Positions 1 through 8,442 of a stretch of DNA of 22,027 nucleotides are shown here, piece after piece. The stretch is from NCBI GenBank assembly GCA_964626565.1, contig CAZVFX010000118.1, positions 1-22,027 on the forward strand, given 5' to 3'. A model generated the notes under the pieces. The model was not told where the DNA came from, made no database searches, and saw only the letters and a program-made list of their open reading frames with translations. How positions within the stretch are numbered: position 1 is the first letter of the stretch; the number at the start of each line of letters is the position of its first letter. Origin of the DNA: CAZVFX01 sp964626565 (GTDB taxonomy: Bacteria > Myxococcota_A > UBA9042 > CAIXZC01). Position numbers and translations under genes: made by a program.

Positions 1-64
1 CCCGTCCCCGTCTTTTTGGGTCCCCCGTCCCCGTCTTCTTGGGCTTCCCCGTCTTTTTGGGCTT
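1..64. repeat. Short C/T-rich tandem repeat at window edge
   Basis: Three imperfect copies of a roughly 18-24 bp unit built on CCCCGTCCCCGTCTTTTTGGG lie head to tail at about 1-22, 24-46 and 47-64. The third copy has lost one CCCCGT block. The array touches the window edge, so its full length is unknown. The opposite strand is G-rich with several GGGG runs. It lies downstream of the phosphoesterase lipoprotein gene. I see no ORF or transposase associated with it. Confidence 0.6.
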
Positions 65-245
65 TCGTTAGCCCCTGTTGCCGGGGATCATTGTCGCGGC
101 AGTTTGGTCGGTGAGTCAATAGTTTAGAGGTTGGCTGCGTGGACACCGGAGGTCGTTGGGGGCGAAGGTGGGGCCGAGGGTGAGAATGGGTGGGAGAGTC
201 AGACTGGTAGTGGATTCGTTCGGGGGGGCCGTGCCGCGGTGTCTT
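65..245. other. Non-coding stretch downstream of the phosphoesterase gene
   Basis: This stretch follows the minus-strand stop at 246. I found no convincing ORF, RNA gene or intrinsic terminator. The only small hairpin (CCCC...GGGG near 73-87) has a weak stem and no adjacent T run. A reading frame that begins at 156 on the plus strand runs into the antisense of the phosphoesterase gene and is best ignored. Confidence 0.5.
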
Positions 246-2525
246 TCAGGGCAGCGAATCGCTGCCGGTCATGGGATAGGTGACGGAGAAACGGTTGCAT
301 TGGGTGACAAAGCTGCTGTACGGAGGGCCGTCGTGCGCGAGTTGATAGTCCGCAGCATAGCTCTCGATGTCTCCGCAGAGACCGGGAATGTGGTCCCAGT
401 TTTTGCATCTTCCAGGATTAGCGGCTGCGGTGTCTATCTGGCTACACACCTCGTCCTCGTTGAAGGGCGAATCGGGGTTGCCGGCGAAATTCAACGGATG
501 CAGCTTGCCCGGGTCGTCCTCGGCGTAGGTCGGATTCCACTTGTCGTTGTTGTTTTCATTGGAGTATTCGGACCAGACCGTGACGTGTATTCGGTCCTGG
601 TCAGGGTGAAACCGCATCATGCGGAAATAGCCTAGCCCCGAGCCTACGGTCCCGTTGGGGATTTCGTCGGCCGAGTCGGCGGAGCCAACATATTGATAGT
701 TGGACAGGAAAACGTGTACATCTCGGTCGTTGTCCGCGCCCGAAATCTCAGCGGGGACTTTCATGCGGGAGTAAGTTCCCCCCTTCCAACCTCCACCGTT
801 ATCGTGCCCGTTGAGGACGAAGTGGACGTTGTAGGGGACGACGAGTTGTTGAAACACGTCGGAAGGAGAGCCGTTGTTTAGAGCCCCATTCTCGAATTCC
901 CAACATTTCTCGTGACCGGTGCTGTATTTGGTGTCGTGCAAGCCGCCTGCGGTATCTATGAAGCTATGCGCAACGATGATCGCCCTGCGGTCCTTGGGGC
1001 CCGCGGCGTACCAGCTCAACCGCTGCGCGGCCCAGTCGATCACCTCCTGGCTCGGGCAATACTCGAGAAACAGGAGCATGTACTCGTCGCCGCCGGCATC
1101 GAAGAAATGGTAGCTGTTGCGGGCAAAACGGTTCTTGTAGGAACGGAAGAACCACTTCCACCATTCCTGCGGTCCGGTGGTCTGGTCGGACTTGTAGTTA
1201 GCGGCACTGAACAGGCCGGAGAGAATCTCGCTGCTGTATTTCGGGCGCGGGCTGGCAGGGTATACTTCGTCGTCCCAGTAGCTCAGGACGTCGTGGTCAC
1301 CCCAGGCGATGTCGTAGGGCATGAAGTGCTCCACCCCTTCCCACGTGAACGCCTTGAGCTTATCCATGGCGGTACGTGCGATGGGCCATTCCACCGGGTT
1401 CTTTGCGTTGTTGACCACGTCGCCGAGGTGAATGGCGAAGATCATGCGATTTAGAGAATGATTGTACATTACCCGAATAAACTTTGTCTGTTCCGTGAAC
1501 ATCTCCGGGTAGGGAGATGAGGCGGCGGTGTACATCTGGGTATCGGGCAGCACGATGAGGCTGAAGACGCTGTCCGCCGGACGGCAGATTACATCCAGGG
1601 GTGTGAGGTCCGAGCCGATGAGCCGCGTATGGGAGGGGATCCCTGTTTGACCGCCGTCCACGCAGGGTGGAACTGCGCAGACCCCTTGGGCACAAACATC
1701 TTCAATGCAATCCGAGTTGAGATTGCACAGATAGCCGATATTGCATGAAGCACACTGGCCTCCGCAGTCCACGTCCGATTCTCCCCCGTTAGCGACGCCG
1801 TCGTCGCAGGCTGGAACGAGACAGACGTTGTTCCCACATACGCCGCTCGCACAGTCTGAGGAAGCCTGACAGTTCTCCCCATCCGGGCAAAGGGGACAGC
1901 CGCCCCCGCAAAGCTCAGCCCCTGGTACGCAGGCTCCGGCCGCGCAGAGGTCGCCCGAGGTGCAAGGGTCGTCGTCAGAGCACGGTCCTGCCGCAGGCTC
2001 CTGCACGCACGACCCGTTGTCGCAAAGGTGCGACGTACAGGGGCCAGCGTCCTGGCAAGTTCCGCAATCGCCCCCGCATCCGTCGCCGCCGCACTCTTTG
2101 CCCTCGCAGGAAGGTGTACAAACGTCCGGAGCGTCGCATGCGTCGCAAGCATCTGCACCGGCGTCGAGAAGCTCCGGGACGTCGAGCACCTCCACCGGGT
2201 CGACATCGGCCACCGCTAGGTCCTCTAGCGGCAATTCCGAGGCATCGGCTGCATCCGGGAGAGTTTCCGCATCCTGAGGCACAGCCGAGTCTTCAAATGA
2301 GCCGGAGTCAACGACTACTACCTCGTTCTCAAGTGCCTCGACATGATCGTCGATACCAGCATCTCCGTCCGCGTCGCTCCCCACGAGACCCGTGTCCGAT
2401 GACGCCTCGTTCGAATCAGGCGAGGCCAGGTGGACGATATCCGGAGAGTGAGACTTAGAACTGCTACCCGAGCATGCTGCTAAGAAAACGACCAGGAACA
2501 ACCCAGAACTGCCAATCTGCCGCAT
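246..2525 (-). CDS. Lipoprotein with Cys-rich stalk and calcineurin-like phosphoesterase domain
   Basis: 759 residues. I chose the ATG at 2525 because AAGGAG lies about 7 nt upstream; the ATG 21 bp further upstream has no such site. The signal peptide ends in the lipobox LAAC with Cys18 as lipid anchor, followed by an acidic linker to about residue 120. Residues about 127-290 are Cys-rich and include GCGGDCGTC, a CSDDDPCT...C block resembling the repeats of the gene at 3151, and a CDDGVANGGESDVDCGG motif. The C-terminal half (about 320-650) resembles metallophosphoesterases of the 'PDTQ' type: LPDTQMY (D328), HLGDVVNN (D369), GDHD (D410-D412), VAHSF (H520) and NGHDNGG (H574). Inferred role: hydrolysis of a phosphoester outside the cytoplasm, with unknown substrate. 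Two positions differ from the canonical motifs (GDHD for GNHD, GHDN for GHxH), so activity is not assured. Confidence 0.85.
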   Translation of the reverse strand: MRQIGSSGLFLVVFLAACSGSSSKSHSPDIVHLASPDSNEASSDTGLVGSDADGDAGIDDHVEALENEVVVVDSGSFEDSAVPQDAETLPDAADASELPLEDLAVADVDPVEVLDVPELLDAGADACDACDAPDVCTPSCEGKECGGDGCGGDCGTCQDAGPCTSHLCDNGSCVQEPAAGPCSDDDPCTSGDLCAAGACVPGAELCGGGCPLCPDGENCQASSDCASGVCGNNVCLVPACDDGVANGGESDVDCGGQCASCNIGYLCNLNSDCIEDVCAQGVCAVPPCVDGGQTGIPSHTRLIGSDLTPLDVICRPADSVFSLIVLPDTQMYTAASSPYPEMFTEQTKFIRVMYNHSLNRMIFAIHLGDVVNNAKNPVEWPIARTAMDKLKAFTWEGVEHFMPYDIAWGDHDVLSYWDDEVYPASPRPKYSSEILSGLFSAANYKSDQTTGPQEWWKWFFRSYKNRFARNSYHFFDAGGDEYMLLFLEYCPSQEVIDWAAQRLSWYAAGPKDRRAIIVAHSFIDTAGGLHDTKYSTGHEKCWEFENGALNNGSPSDVFQQLVVPYNVHFVLNGHDNGGGWKGGTYSRMKVPAEISGADNDRDVHVFLSNYQYVGSADSADEIPNGTVGSGLGYFRMMRFHPDQDRIHVTVWSEYSNENNNDKWNPTYAEDDPGKLHPLNFAGNPDSPFNEDEVCSQIDTAAANPGRCKNWDHIPGLCGDIESYAADYQLAHDGPPYSSFVTQCNRFSVTYPMTGSDSLP

Positions 2526-2699
2526 CCCTACTCTCCTTGTGGCCACGGCGGGGACAGAAGAATACCAGTTAGTTCAAGACGATTGCAAGTGCCGCGATTT
2601 GCGGCACCGCCTCACATTGGCTTCCACGTTGCGGGGAAAGGTTTTGCCGCTCCGACCGGGGATGTGCTAGCCTTTTCAACTACGGGAGGAGAAATCAAA
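2526..2699. other. Divergent intergenic region between phosphoesterase and yjbQ genes
   Basis: This 174-bp spacer must hold promoters for both directions. It contains the perfect inverted repeat at 2589-2607. A strong Shine-Dalgarno (GGGAGGAG, ending about 8 nt before the ATG at 2700) decides the yjbQ start. I could not identify -35/-10 pairs with confidence. Confidence 0.5.
2589..2607. promoter_or_regulatory. Perfect 7-bp inverted repeat, possible operator
   Basis: GTGCCGC at 2589-2595 and GCGGCAC at 2601-2607 are perfect inverted complements separated by GATTT. No T run follows on either strand, so this is not an intrinsic terminator. Its position between divergent start codons would suit a regulator-binding site. 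A chance hairpin is possible. Confidence 0.3.
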
Positions 2700-3119
2700 A
2701 TGAAATCATATCGCAAGGTGTTATCGTTCAATGTGCCCACTCGCCGGGCGTTCATGAACATCACGCGGGAAGTGGACGGTGCGCTGGCCGACTCGGGAAT
2801 CCGGGAAGGGTTGTGCCTGGTGAACGCCATGCACATTACGGCGAGCGTGTTCATCAACGATGATGAATCGGGGCTGCATGCAGACTACGAAGAGTGGCTG
2901 GAGAGGCTTGCTCCCCACGCCCCCATCTCCCAGTATCGGCACAATCGCACCGGTGAGGACAACGGCGACGCACACCTGAAAAGGCAGGTGATGGGCCGGG
3001 AGGTGGTTGTCGCAGTGACGGAAGGTCGCCTCGATTTCGGACCGTGGGAACAGATATTTTATGGTGAATTCGACGGTCGTCGTACTAAGCGTTTGCTGGT
3101 GAAGATAATCGGGGAATAG
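2700..3119 (+). CDS. yjbQ: YjbQ/UPF0047 family protein
   Basis: 139 residues, the usual length for this family. The start is the ATG at 2700, preceded by GGGAGGAG; an in-frame upstream codon at 2583 would add 39 residues with no family resemblance. Conserved family features are visible: HITASVFIN (45-53), the YRHNRTGEDNGDAH block (79-92, with His81, Glu86, Asp87 and His92) and the C-terminal GPWEQIFYGEFDGRR (114-128). Members form compact trimers, and E. coli YjbQ has a secondary thiamine-phosphate-synthase activity, though the physiological role is generally unresolved. There is no signal peptide, so it should be cytoplasmic. The lipoprotein gene that follows starts 31 bp downstream on the same strand, so the two are probably co-transcribed. 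That pairing gives no functional clue I can defend. Confidence 0.88.
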   Translation: MKSYRKVLSFNVPTRRAFMNITREVDGALADSGIREGLCLVNAMHITASVFINDDESGLHADYEEWLERLAPHAPISQYRHNRTGEDNGDAHLKRQVMGREVVVAVTEGRLDFGPWEQIFYGEFDGRRTKRLLVKIIGE

Positions 3120-3150
3120 GCTTCAAGTACCTGTATCGGAGGACCAAGGA

Positions 3151-6100
3151 ATGGTCAAGTTTCAGACTTGTTGGGCAGTGTGTGTGGTGTTGGCCTGTGC
3201 CTGCGGCTCCGCGTCGTCCCCGGTGTTGACCCTGGAGGTTGTGAACGGGGAGACCGAGACGAAGAGCGGGCCTTTGGACGTCGCGTTGACGGACGAAGCC
3301 GGCGGGCCGGACGTCGGTCCGGAAGCCAGCCCCTCAGAGGTCGACGCAGCGGTTTTCGACCTGGAGCCTTCATGCCTGCCGGGAGAGGGCTGCTTCCTTG
3401 ACCCTTGCGAAAGCTCGGATGATTGCCTTTCGGGACTCTGCGTGCAGCATTTGGGGGACTCGGTCTGCACTGTAACGTGCGTCGAAGAGTGCCCGCAGGG
3501 GTGGCTTTGCCAGCAGGTAGGCACCCTTCCGGACGTCATGTTCGCTTGCGTGTCTCCTTTCTCCCATCTTTGCCGGCCGTGTACTTCGAGCGCTGACTGC
3601 GCAACTCCCGGCGGTGTTGAGGACGTCTGCCTCGACTGGGGTGGGGAAGGGAGTTTCTGCGGCGCCGGGTGTGGGGAGGCGGGGGATTGTCCCGCAGGAT
3701 ACCAGTGCGGCGAGGCGGTGACTGTCACGGGAAGTGAAGTTGAACAGTGCCTGCCCGAAGCCGGGATTTGCGACTGCTCGCAGACCTCGGTGAAGTTGGC
3801 CCTTGCCACACCGTGCTTCGTGGAGAATGAGTGGGGTGTTTGCGGCGGGATGAGGGTGTGCGAGGACGGGGGGCTGTCAGAGTGTGACGCGTTGACCGCA
3901 GCTGAGGAGGTGTGCAACGGGGTGGACGATGACTGCGACGGCGAGGTGGACGATGTTTCGTGCGACGACGGAAACGACTGCACCGAGGACTTGTGCGACC
4001 CGGACGCCGGCTGCGTGAACGAGCCGCTTTCCGGGACCGAGTGCACCGACCTGGATGTTTGCACTCAAGCCGACCACTGTGACGAAGGAGTATGTGTAGG
4101 CGCCGAGATCGTGTGCGACGACGGCGATGGCTGCACCGATGATTATTGTGATCCGGCCGAAGGATGTTTGACCGTGGCGAATCACGAGCCCTGTGATGAC
4201 GAGGACCCGTGCACTGTGAGCGATACTTGCTCCGACGGTGATTGCGTCGGGTTTCCGGTATCGTGCGAGTGTACGTCGGACGATGATTGTGCGGCGCTCG
4301 AGGACGGGGACGTTTGCAACGGGACTTTGTATTGCGACCTGGACGCGTTCCCCCAGTCATGCGCGGTGATATCCGGGTCGCTGATCGAGTGTGATGAGCC
4401 GCAGGGCCCGGGCGAGGAGTGCCTGGCCGCGTCATGTGATCCTCTGACCGGCGAGTGCACCTTTGAGTCGGCCAATGAGGGCAAGCTGTGTGACGACGGA
4501 AATGCGTGCACTCTTGGCGAAAGCTGCGGGGACGGGGTGTGTGCCGGTGGCGCCCCCACAAACTGCAACGACGGCAACCCCTGCACCGATGATTACTGCG
4601 ATACCGGAACCGGCTGCGTCCACCTGGAAAATGGGGATCCTTGCGACGACGGGAATGTGTGCACAACCGCGGACACTTGTGGCGGCGGCATTTGCGTGGC
4701 CGGGCCGGGCCTGGATTGCGAGGACGAAAACCAGTGCACTACGGATGTTTGCGATTCACAGATCGGCTGCGTGTATGCCGACACAGTGGGCGAGTGTGAC
4801 GACGGAAACAGTTGCACCTCCGGAGACCATTGCGTTGAGGGGCAGTGTGCCTTTGCCGGGCTTGTGGATTGCGACGACGGCAATGGGTGCACTGATGACT
4901 GGTGCGAGCCGGATGCGGGCTGCGGGCATGCCCCCAACACGGCGCCTTGCGACGATGGCAATTCCTGCACCGCGGGCGACTCCTGCGCCGGCGGGCAGTG
5001 CCTGGGAGGGGCAGCCCTCAATTGCAACGATGGAAACATCTGTACGGACGACACGTGTGACCCGGAATCGGGCTGTGCGTACGAGATCAACGACAATCCC
5101 TGCAATGACGGCAACCCTTGCTCGACCGGAGACCAATGCGTCAACGGCGAATGCACGGGCAGCGGGGAACTGAACTGTGAGGACGGCAACGTTTGCACCA
5201 CCGACTCGTGCGATCTGTTGTTCGGTTGCGTACACTCCTTTAATGATGATGACTGCTCGGACGGGAATCCTTGCACCACGGAAGACGCGTGCAGCGGCGG
5301 GGCGTGCGTGGGCTCCGGGAACCTGGATTGCACGGACGGAAATCCGTGCACCGACGATAGTTGCTCGCCGGAGGTGGGCTGCGTCTACTCCAACAACGCA
5401 GCCGCCTGTACGGACAACAATGATTGTACCCTTGGGGACTTGTGTTCGGCGGGCGTTTGCGTGCCCGGTGTGCTGCAGAACTGCGACGACGGCAACGTCT
5501 GCACGAACGATGAGTGTGACGCAGTGGCCGGTTGCGTCTTCAGCACCAACAGCGTGCCTTGCGATGACGGCAATGCCTGCACTACGGAGGATACGTGCGA
5601 GAACGGTGCCTGCGGGGGTGGGCCGGAGCTGGACTGTGACGACCAGAATGTTTGTACCGTTGATGTTTGCTTGTGGGACGAAGGGTGCAGCTTCTTTCCC
5701 GTTGCGGCAGGAGCCGACACCGGCGTCTGTTCTCAGTGTGACGGGGCCGGCGAGGAGGAAACGCCGGCAGATGATGAGGAATGCGGAGAAATTGATTGTG
5801 ATGAGTTGGACGAGTATTACGTCTCGGGCGACGCTTCGGCCGAAGCGACCAACTTCTGCATGCTCCGCGATTACTCCGACCTGACCTCCGGTCGTTGCGG
5901 TGGCCCGGGCGAATGTCACGAGCCCAATGGGGAGGCCTGCGCCGACTTCTCCGAATCGGTTGTGGCCGAGTGCGGGGAGTGCAGCTACTGTGAGGACTCT
6001 CAGTGTGCCGACTTTCCCAATGGGACTGCCTGCGGTGCGGGCAAGACGTGCCAGCAGGCGGTTTGCGAAAAGGACCAGACGGTTCTTCTTCTACACATGG

Positions 6101-6687
6101 ACGATGACGGACTTACCGACAGTTCATCAGCCGCACATGCCACGACGAAACATGGTGGCATCGCCCGAAGTTCGGTACAGTCCAAATTCGGCGGGTACAG
6201 CGCACATCTCGATGGCAGTGGCTATTTGAGCATCGCGGCCAGTCAGGACTGGCACCTCCCGGGTGACTGGACGGTCGACTTCTGGATGTTCGACGAGGAC
6301 CCGGCGTCCGGTTGGCACGCACCCATGAGTATCGGAAGCGGCTATCCCGCCGGCGGTGTGGAGATTCTTATCCAGGGGCACAAGTTCTACATTTCCGACG
6401 GTACCAATCACTACGATCAGTTCGGGGGCGGAGGCGAGGTCTCGGCCAACAGTTGGCATCACGTGGCGATAGTCAAACACGGGGGGACTTTGAGCTACTA
6501 CAAGGACGGCAACCTGGTCCAGAGCCGCGCCAACAACCAGGCCTACGGCGCCAACGTCGGCTCGTACATCGGTATCGAGCATCCGTGTGTCTGTTACTAC
6601 TTCAAGGGGTACCTAGACGAGTTCAGGGTTTCGAAGGGGATCGCCAGGTGGACCAGCACCTTTGAGCCGCCCACTGAGCCGTATTGA
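3151..6687 (+). CDS. Giant Cys-rich lipoprotein with C-terminal LamG-like domain
   Basis: 1178 residues. The start ATG is preceded by GGAGGA at about 7 nt spacing. The signal peptide ends near VVLACAC, with the first Cys of that pair the likely lipid anchor. An acidic linker follows to about 75, then irregular Cys-rich modules (75-250), a MopE-like motif EEVCNGVDDDCDGEVDD (252-268) and a long array of 'CDDGN.CT.D.C....GC' units. From residue 447 the array keeps a strict 51-residue register for eight units. The units resemble the Dictyostelium-type Cys repeat (Pfam Dicty_CTDC). After further Cys pairs (855-972), residues about 976-1178 resemble a concanavalin/LamG fold (LLLHMDDDGLTDSS, WTVDFWM, WHHVAIVKHGGTLSYYKDG, GYLDEFRVSKGIARW). 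Inferred role: a disulfide-stiffened surface stalk that presents a glycan- or protein-binding LamG head. It is probably co-transcribed with yjbQ and is convergent with the histidine kinase gene. Confidence 0.88.
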   Translation: MVKFQTCWAVCVVLACACGSASSPVLTLEVVNGETETKSGPLDVALTDEAGGPDVGPEASPSEVDAAVFDLEPSCLPGEGCFLDPCESSDDCLSGLCVQHLGDSVCTVTCVEECPQGWLCQQVGTLPDVMFACVSPFSHLCRPCTSSADCATPGGVEDVCLDWGGEGSFCGAGCGEAGDCPAGYQCGEAVTVTGSEVEQCLPEAGICDCSQTSVKLALATPCFVENEWGVCGGMRVCEDGGLSECDALTAAEEVCNGVDDDCDGEVDDVSCDDGNDCTEDLCDPDAGCVNEPLSGTECTDLDVCTQADHCDEGVCVGAEIVCDDGDGCTDDYCDPAEGCLTVANHEPCDDEDPCTVSDTCSDGDCVGFPVSCECTSDDDCAALEDGDVCNGTLYCDLDAFPQSCAVISGSLIECDEPQGPGEECLAASCDPLTGECTFESANEGKLCDDGNACTLGESCGDGVCAGGAPTNCNDGNPCTDDYCDTGTGCVHLENGDPCDDGNVCTTADTCGGGICVAGPGLDCEDENQCTTDVCDSQIGCVYADTVGECDDGNSCTSGDHCVEGQCAFAGLVDCDDGNGCTDDWCEPDAGCGHAPNTAPCDDGNSCTAGDSCAGGQCLGGAALNCNDGNICTDDTCDPESGCAYEINDNPCNDGNPCSTGDQCVNGECTGSGELNCEDGNVCTTDSCDLLFGCVHSFNDDDCSDGNPCTTEDACSGGACVGSGNLDCTDGNPCTDDSCSPEVGCVYSNNAAACTDNNDCTLGDLCSAGVCVPGVLQNCDDGNVCTNDECDAVAGCVFSTNSVPCDDGNACTTEDTCENGACGGGPELDCDDQNVCTVDVCLWDEGCSFFPVAAGADTGVCSQCDGAGEEETPADDEECGEIDCDELDEYYVSGDASAEATNFCMLRDYSDLTSGRCGGPGECHEPNGEACADFSESVVAECGECSYCEDSQCADFPNGTACGAGKTCQQAVCEKDQTVLLLHMDDDGLTDSSSAAHATTKHGGIARSSVQSKFGGYSAHLDGSGYLSIAASQDWHLPGDWTVDFWMFDEDPASGWHAPMSIGSGYPAGGVEILIQGHKFYISDGTNHYDQFGGGGEVSANSWHHVAIVKHGGTLSYYKDGNLVQSRANNQAYGANVGSYIGIEHPCVCYYFKGYLDEFRVSKGIARWTSTFEPPTEPY
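4489..5712 (+). repeat. Eight 153-bp (51-residue) Cys-rich repeats
   Basis: Units start at Cys447, 498, 549, 600, 651, 702, 753 and 804 of the lipoprotein, exactly 51 residues apart. The typical unit has eight cysteines at positions 1, 7, 13, 18, 26, 32, 37 and 43 and consists of two halves: CDDGN.CT..D.C..G.C, then C.D.N.CT.D.C....GC. Less regular units precede the array from about residue 270. Nucleotide sequences of the units have diverged, so only the spacing and cysteines are strictly kept. Confidence 0.85.
6076..6684 (+). other. LamG-like (concanavalin A fold) domain of the Cys-rich lipoprotein
   Basis: Residues 976-1178 of the protein at 3151. The pattern follows the LamG/Laminin_G_3 type: an opening hydrophobic strand with LHMDDD, a central YLSIAASQDWHLPGDWTVDFWM, then WHHVAIVKHGG, YYKDGNLV and a closing YLDEFRVSKGIARW. 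Such domains bind carbohydrates or proteins, often with calcium. The acidic cluster near the start could bind metal, but this is inference. Confidence 0.75.
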
Positions 6688-6699
6688 GGGTAGAACAGA

Positions 6700-8442
6700 C
6701 TATCCAAGGACCTCGCTGAGGACTGCGAGCAGTTTCTCCGGCGAGTAGGGTTTTCCGAGGAATGCCTGTGGCTTCAAAGAGTCTTCGCCGCCTTGCACCT
6801 GCCTTTCAACGTACCCGCTGGACATGATCACCGGAACCTCGGCGCCGGCTCGTCGGAGTTCACGCAGGGTCTCAGGGCCGCTCATACCGGGCATGCTGAC
6901 ATCTAGCAGGATTGCCGAAACACGCTCCCGCTCCCTCCAGTAGACACTCAGGCATTCACTTCCGTCCGAAGCCAGCAACACCTCGATACCATGCGTCTCC
7001 AGGTAGCTCTTGGCGGCCTCTCGAACGATCTCCTCGTCGTCGACGATCAGAACACAGCCCCTCAAAGCCGACGTTCCAACTGCTGCTTCCGGCGCGGGAC
7101 GGACAGTCGGTCCGGCCCCCTCACTGCAGGGCAGCAGTACTCGAAAGGTGGTGCCTTCTCCCGGTACGCTGACCACGTCAATGGCTCCCTGATGACTGCG
7201 CACGATGCCCAGGGTCGCAGCCAGACCGAGCCCCCGTCCCAACTTCTTACGAGTAAAGAAGGGGTCGAATATCCGTTCCAGAATCTCGCTGTCCATGCCG
7301 CACCCGTTGTCGGCAACCTCGACGTAGCAGTAGCGGCCGGCCGGGCGGGACCAGTCGATGTATGTGTCCGCCAACTGTTCTTCGCTCATCTCGACTATGC
7401 CCGTCTTCAGAGAGATGGTGCCCGCTTCACCCTCAAGGGCTTCCGACGCGTTGGTGAAGAGGTTCATGACGACCTGGCGGATGCTCGAAGGATTACCTAT
7501 CACCTGGGGCAGACTGTCATCGATGTCGAAAGTGAGTTGAGCTTTCTTGGATGCAGCCGCGTAGAGCAACTGCCCGATCTCTTCGACGGTGGTCGACAGA
7601 TCCACAGGCTCCAGGGTTAGCTGCTCCCTGCCGGTGAAGGCCAGCATCTGGCTGACCAGCTCCGCGGCCCGATTTGCCGCAACTTCGATCTTGCGAATCC
7701 GATTTCTGACCGGTGAGTGGGGAGGAAGCTCCGACAAAGCCAGGCTGGAGTGTCCGAGTACCCCCATCAGGATGTTGTTAAAATCGTGGGCAACACCGCC
7801 GGCCAGGAGTCCCAGGCTCTCGAACCGCTGGGCTTGCAGGACCTTCTGCTCAAGCAGCTTTCGCTCCGCTTCGGCTTCTTTGCGTTCGGTAATGTCGCGG
7901 GTGATCCCGAGCAAGCAGTGCTGGCCGTTGATTTCGGCCCGCTTCAAATGAACTTCGGTGGGGTGGACTTTGCCTTGCTTGTCCACATAGGCCCATTCGA
8001 ACATCTGCGGCTCTCCCTGCGCAGCCAAGCCGATATGTGACAGGGCCTTTTGCATGTCATACTCGGAGGAAGGCGGACTGAATTCGCCCACGTCCATAGC
8101 CCGGTACTCCTCTACCGAATACCCGGTGGCCCTCACCGTCTCTGCGTTGACATCCAGAAAGGCGCCGGTCTCCAGGTCCTGGATGAAGATCATGTCGGTG
8201 GCCGAATCAAAGATCTCCCGATAACTCTGCTCACTCCTGCGCAATTGTTCGGATTCGCTTTCGCTGGTGGCTTCCAACCTGGCCGCCAATTGATTGAGGC
8301 GCCCGGCCATATCAACGAATGCGTCAGATCCCTCGGGACCATCTATTCGCTGCTCGAAGTGACCGTCGCCCAAAGCCTCGATCATCTTTGCCAAGGCTTC
8401 ATCTTCATGCTTATCCATGTTGTCACACCATGGTGGATTCAT
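6700..8442 (-). CDS. Soluble PAS hybrid sensor histidine kinase with C-terminal receiver
   Basis: 580 residues. Neither the ATG at 8442 nor the in-frame ATG at 8418 has a strong ribosome-binding site, so the N terminus is uncertain by eight residues. No membrane segment or signal peptide is visible. Residues about 18-60 look HAMP-like (ALGDGHFEQRI...MAGRLNQLAARLE), followed by a PAS domain at about 72-190 ending in GITRDITERKEAE. The HisKA domain has phosphoacceptor His219 in GVAHDFNN. The ATPase domain has its N box at N327/N331, DNGCGM (378-383) and GRGLGLA (402-408). The receiver (462-580) has D468/D469, phosphoacceptor D514 in LLDVSMPG and K564. The likely activity is autophosphorylation and relay from His219 to D514 in the cytoplasm. 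There is no DNA-binding output domain and no partner regulator in the window, so it is an orphan. Its stop lies 12 bp from that of the convergent LamG lipoprotein gene. Confidence 0.93.
   Translation of the reverse strand: MNPPWCDNMDKHEDEALAKMIEALGDGHFEQRIDGPEGSDAFVDMAGRLNQLAARLEATSESESEQLRRSEQSYREIFDSATDMIFIQDLETGAFLDVNAETVRATGYSVEEYRAMDVGEFSPPSSEYDMQKALSHIGLAAQGEPQMFEWAYVDKQGKVHPTEVHLKRAEINGQHCLLGITRDITERKEAEAERKLLEQKVLQAQRFESLGLLAGGVAHDFNNILMGVLGHSSLALSELPPHSPVRNRIRKIEVAANRAAELVSQMLAFTGREQLTLEPVDLSTTVEEIGQLLYAAASKKAQLTFDIDDSLPQVIGNPSSIRQVVMNLFTNASEALEGEAGTISLKTGIVEMSEEQLADTYIDWSRPAGRYCYVEVADNGCGMDSEILERIFDPFFTRKKLGRGLGLAATLGIVRSHQGAIDVVSVPGEGTTFRVLLPCSEGAGPTVRPAPEAAVGTSALRGCVLIVDDEEIVREAAKSYLETHGIEVLLASDGSECLSVYWRERERVSAILLDVSMPGMSGPETLRELRRAGAEVPVIMSSGYVERQVQGGEDSLKPQAFLGKPYSPEKLLAVLSEVLG

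Noticed and set aside
156..635. Plus-strand open frame at the left end
   Set aside because: It starts in non-coding DNA without a ribosome-binding site and runs antisense through the conserved C terminus of the phosphoesterase.
2589..2607. Hairpin considered as an intrinsic terminator
   Set aside because: No T run on either strand, and it lies between divergent gene starts rather than after a gene.
4756..5919. Long minus-strand open frame opposite the Cys-rich array
   Set aside because: The repetitive GC-rich coding strand lacks stops on the complement. The product has no start signal and only mirrors the 51-codon repeat.
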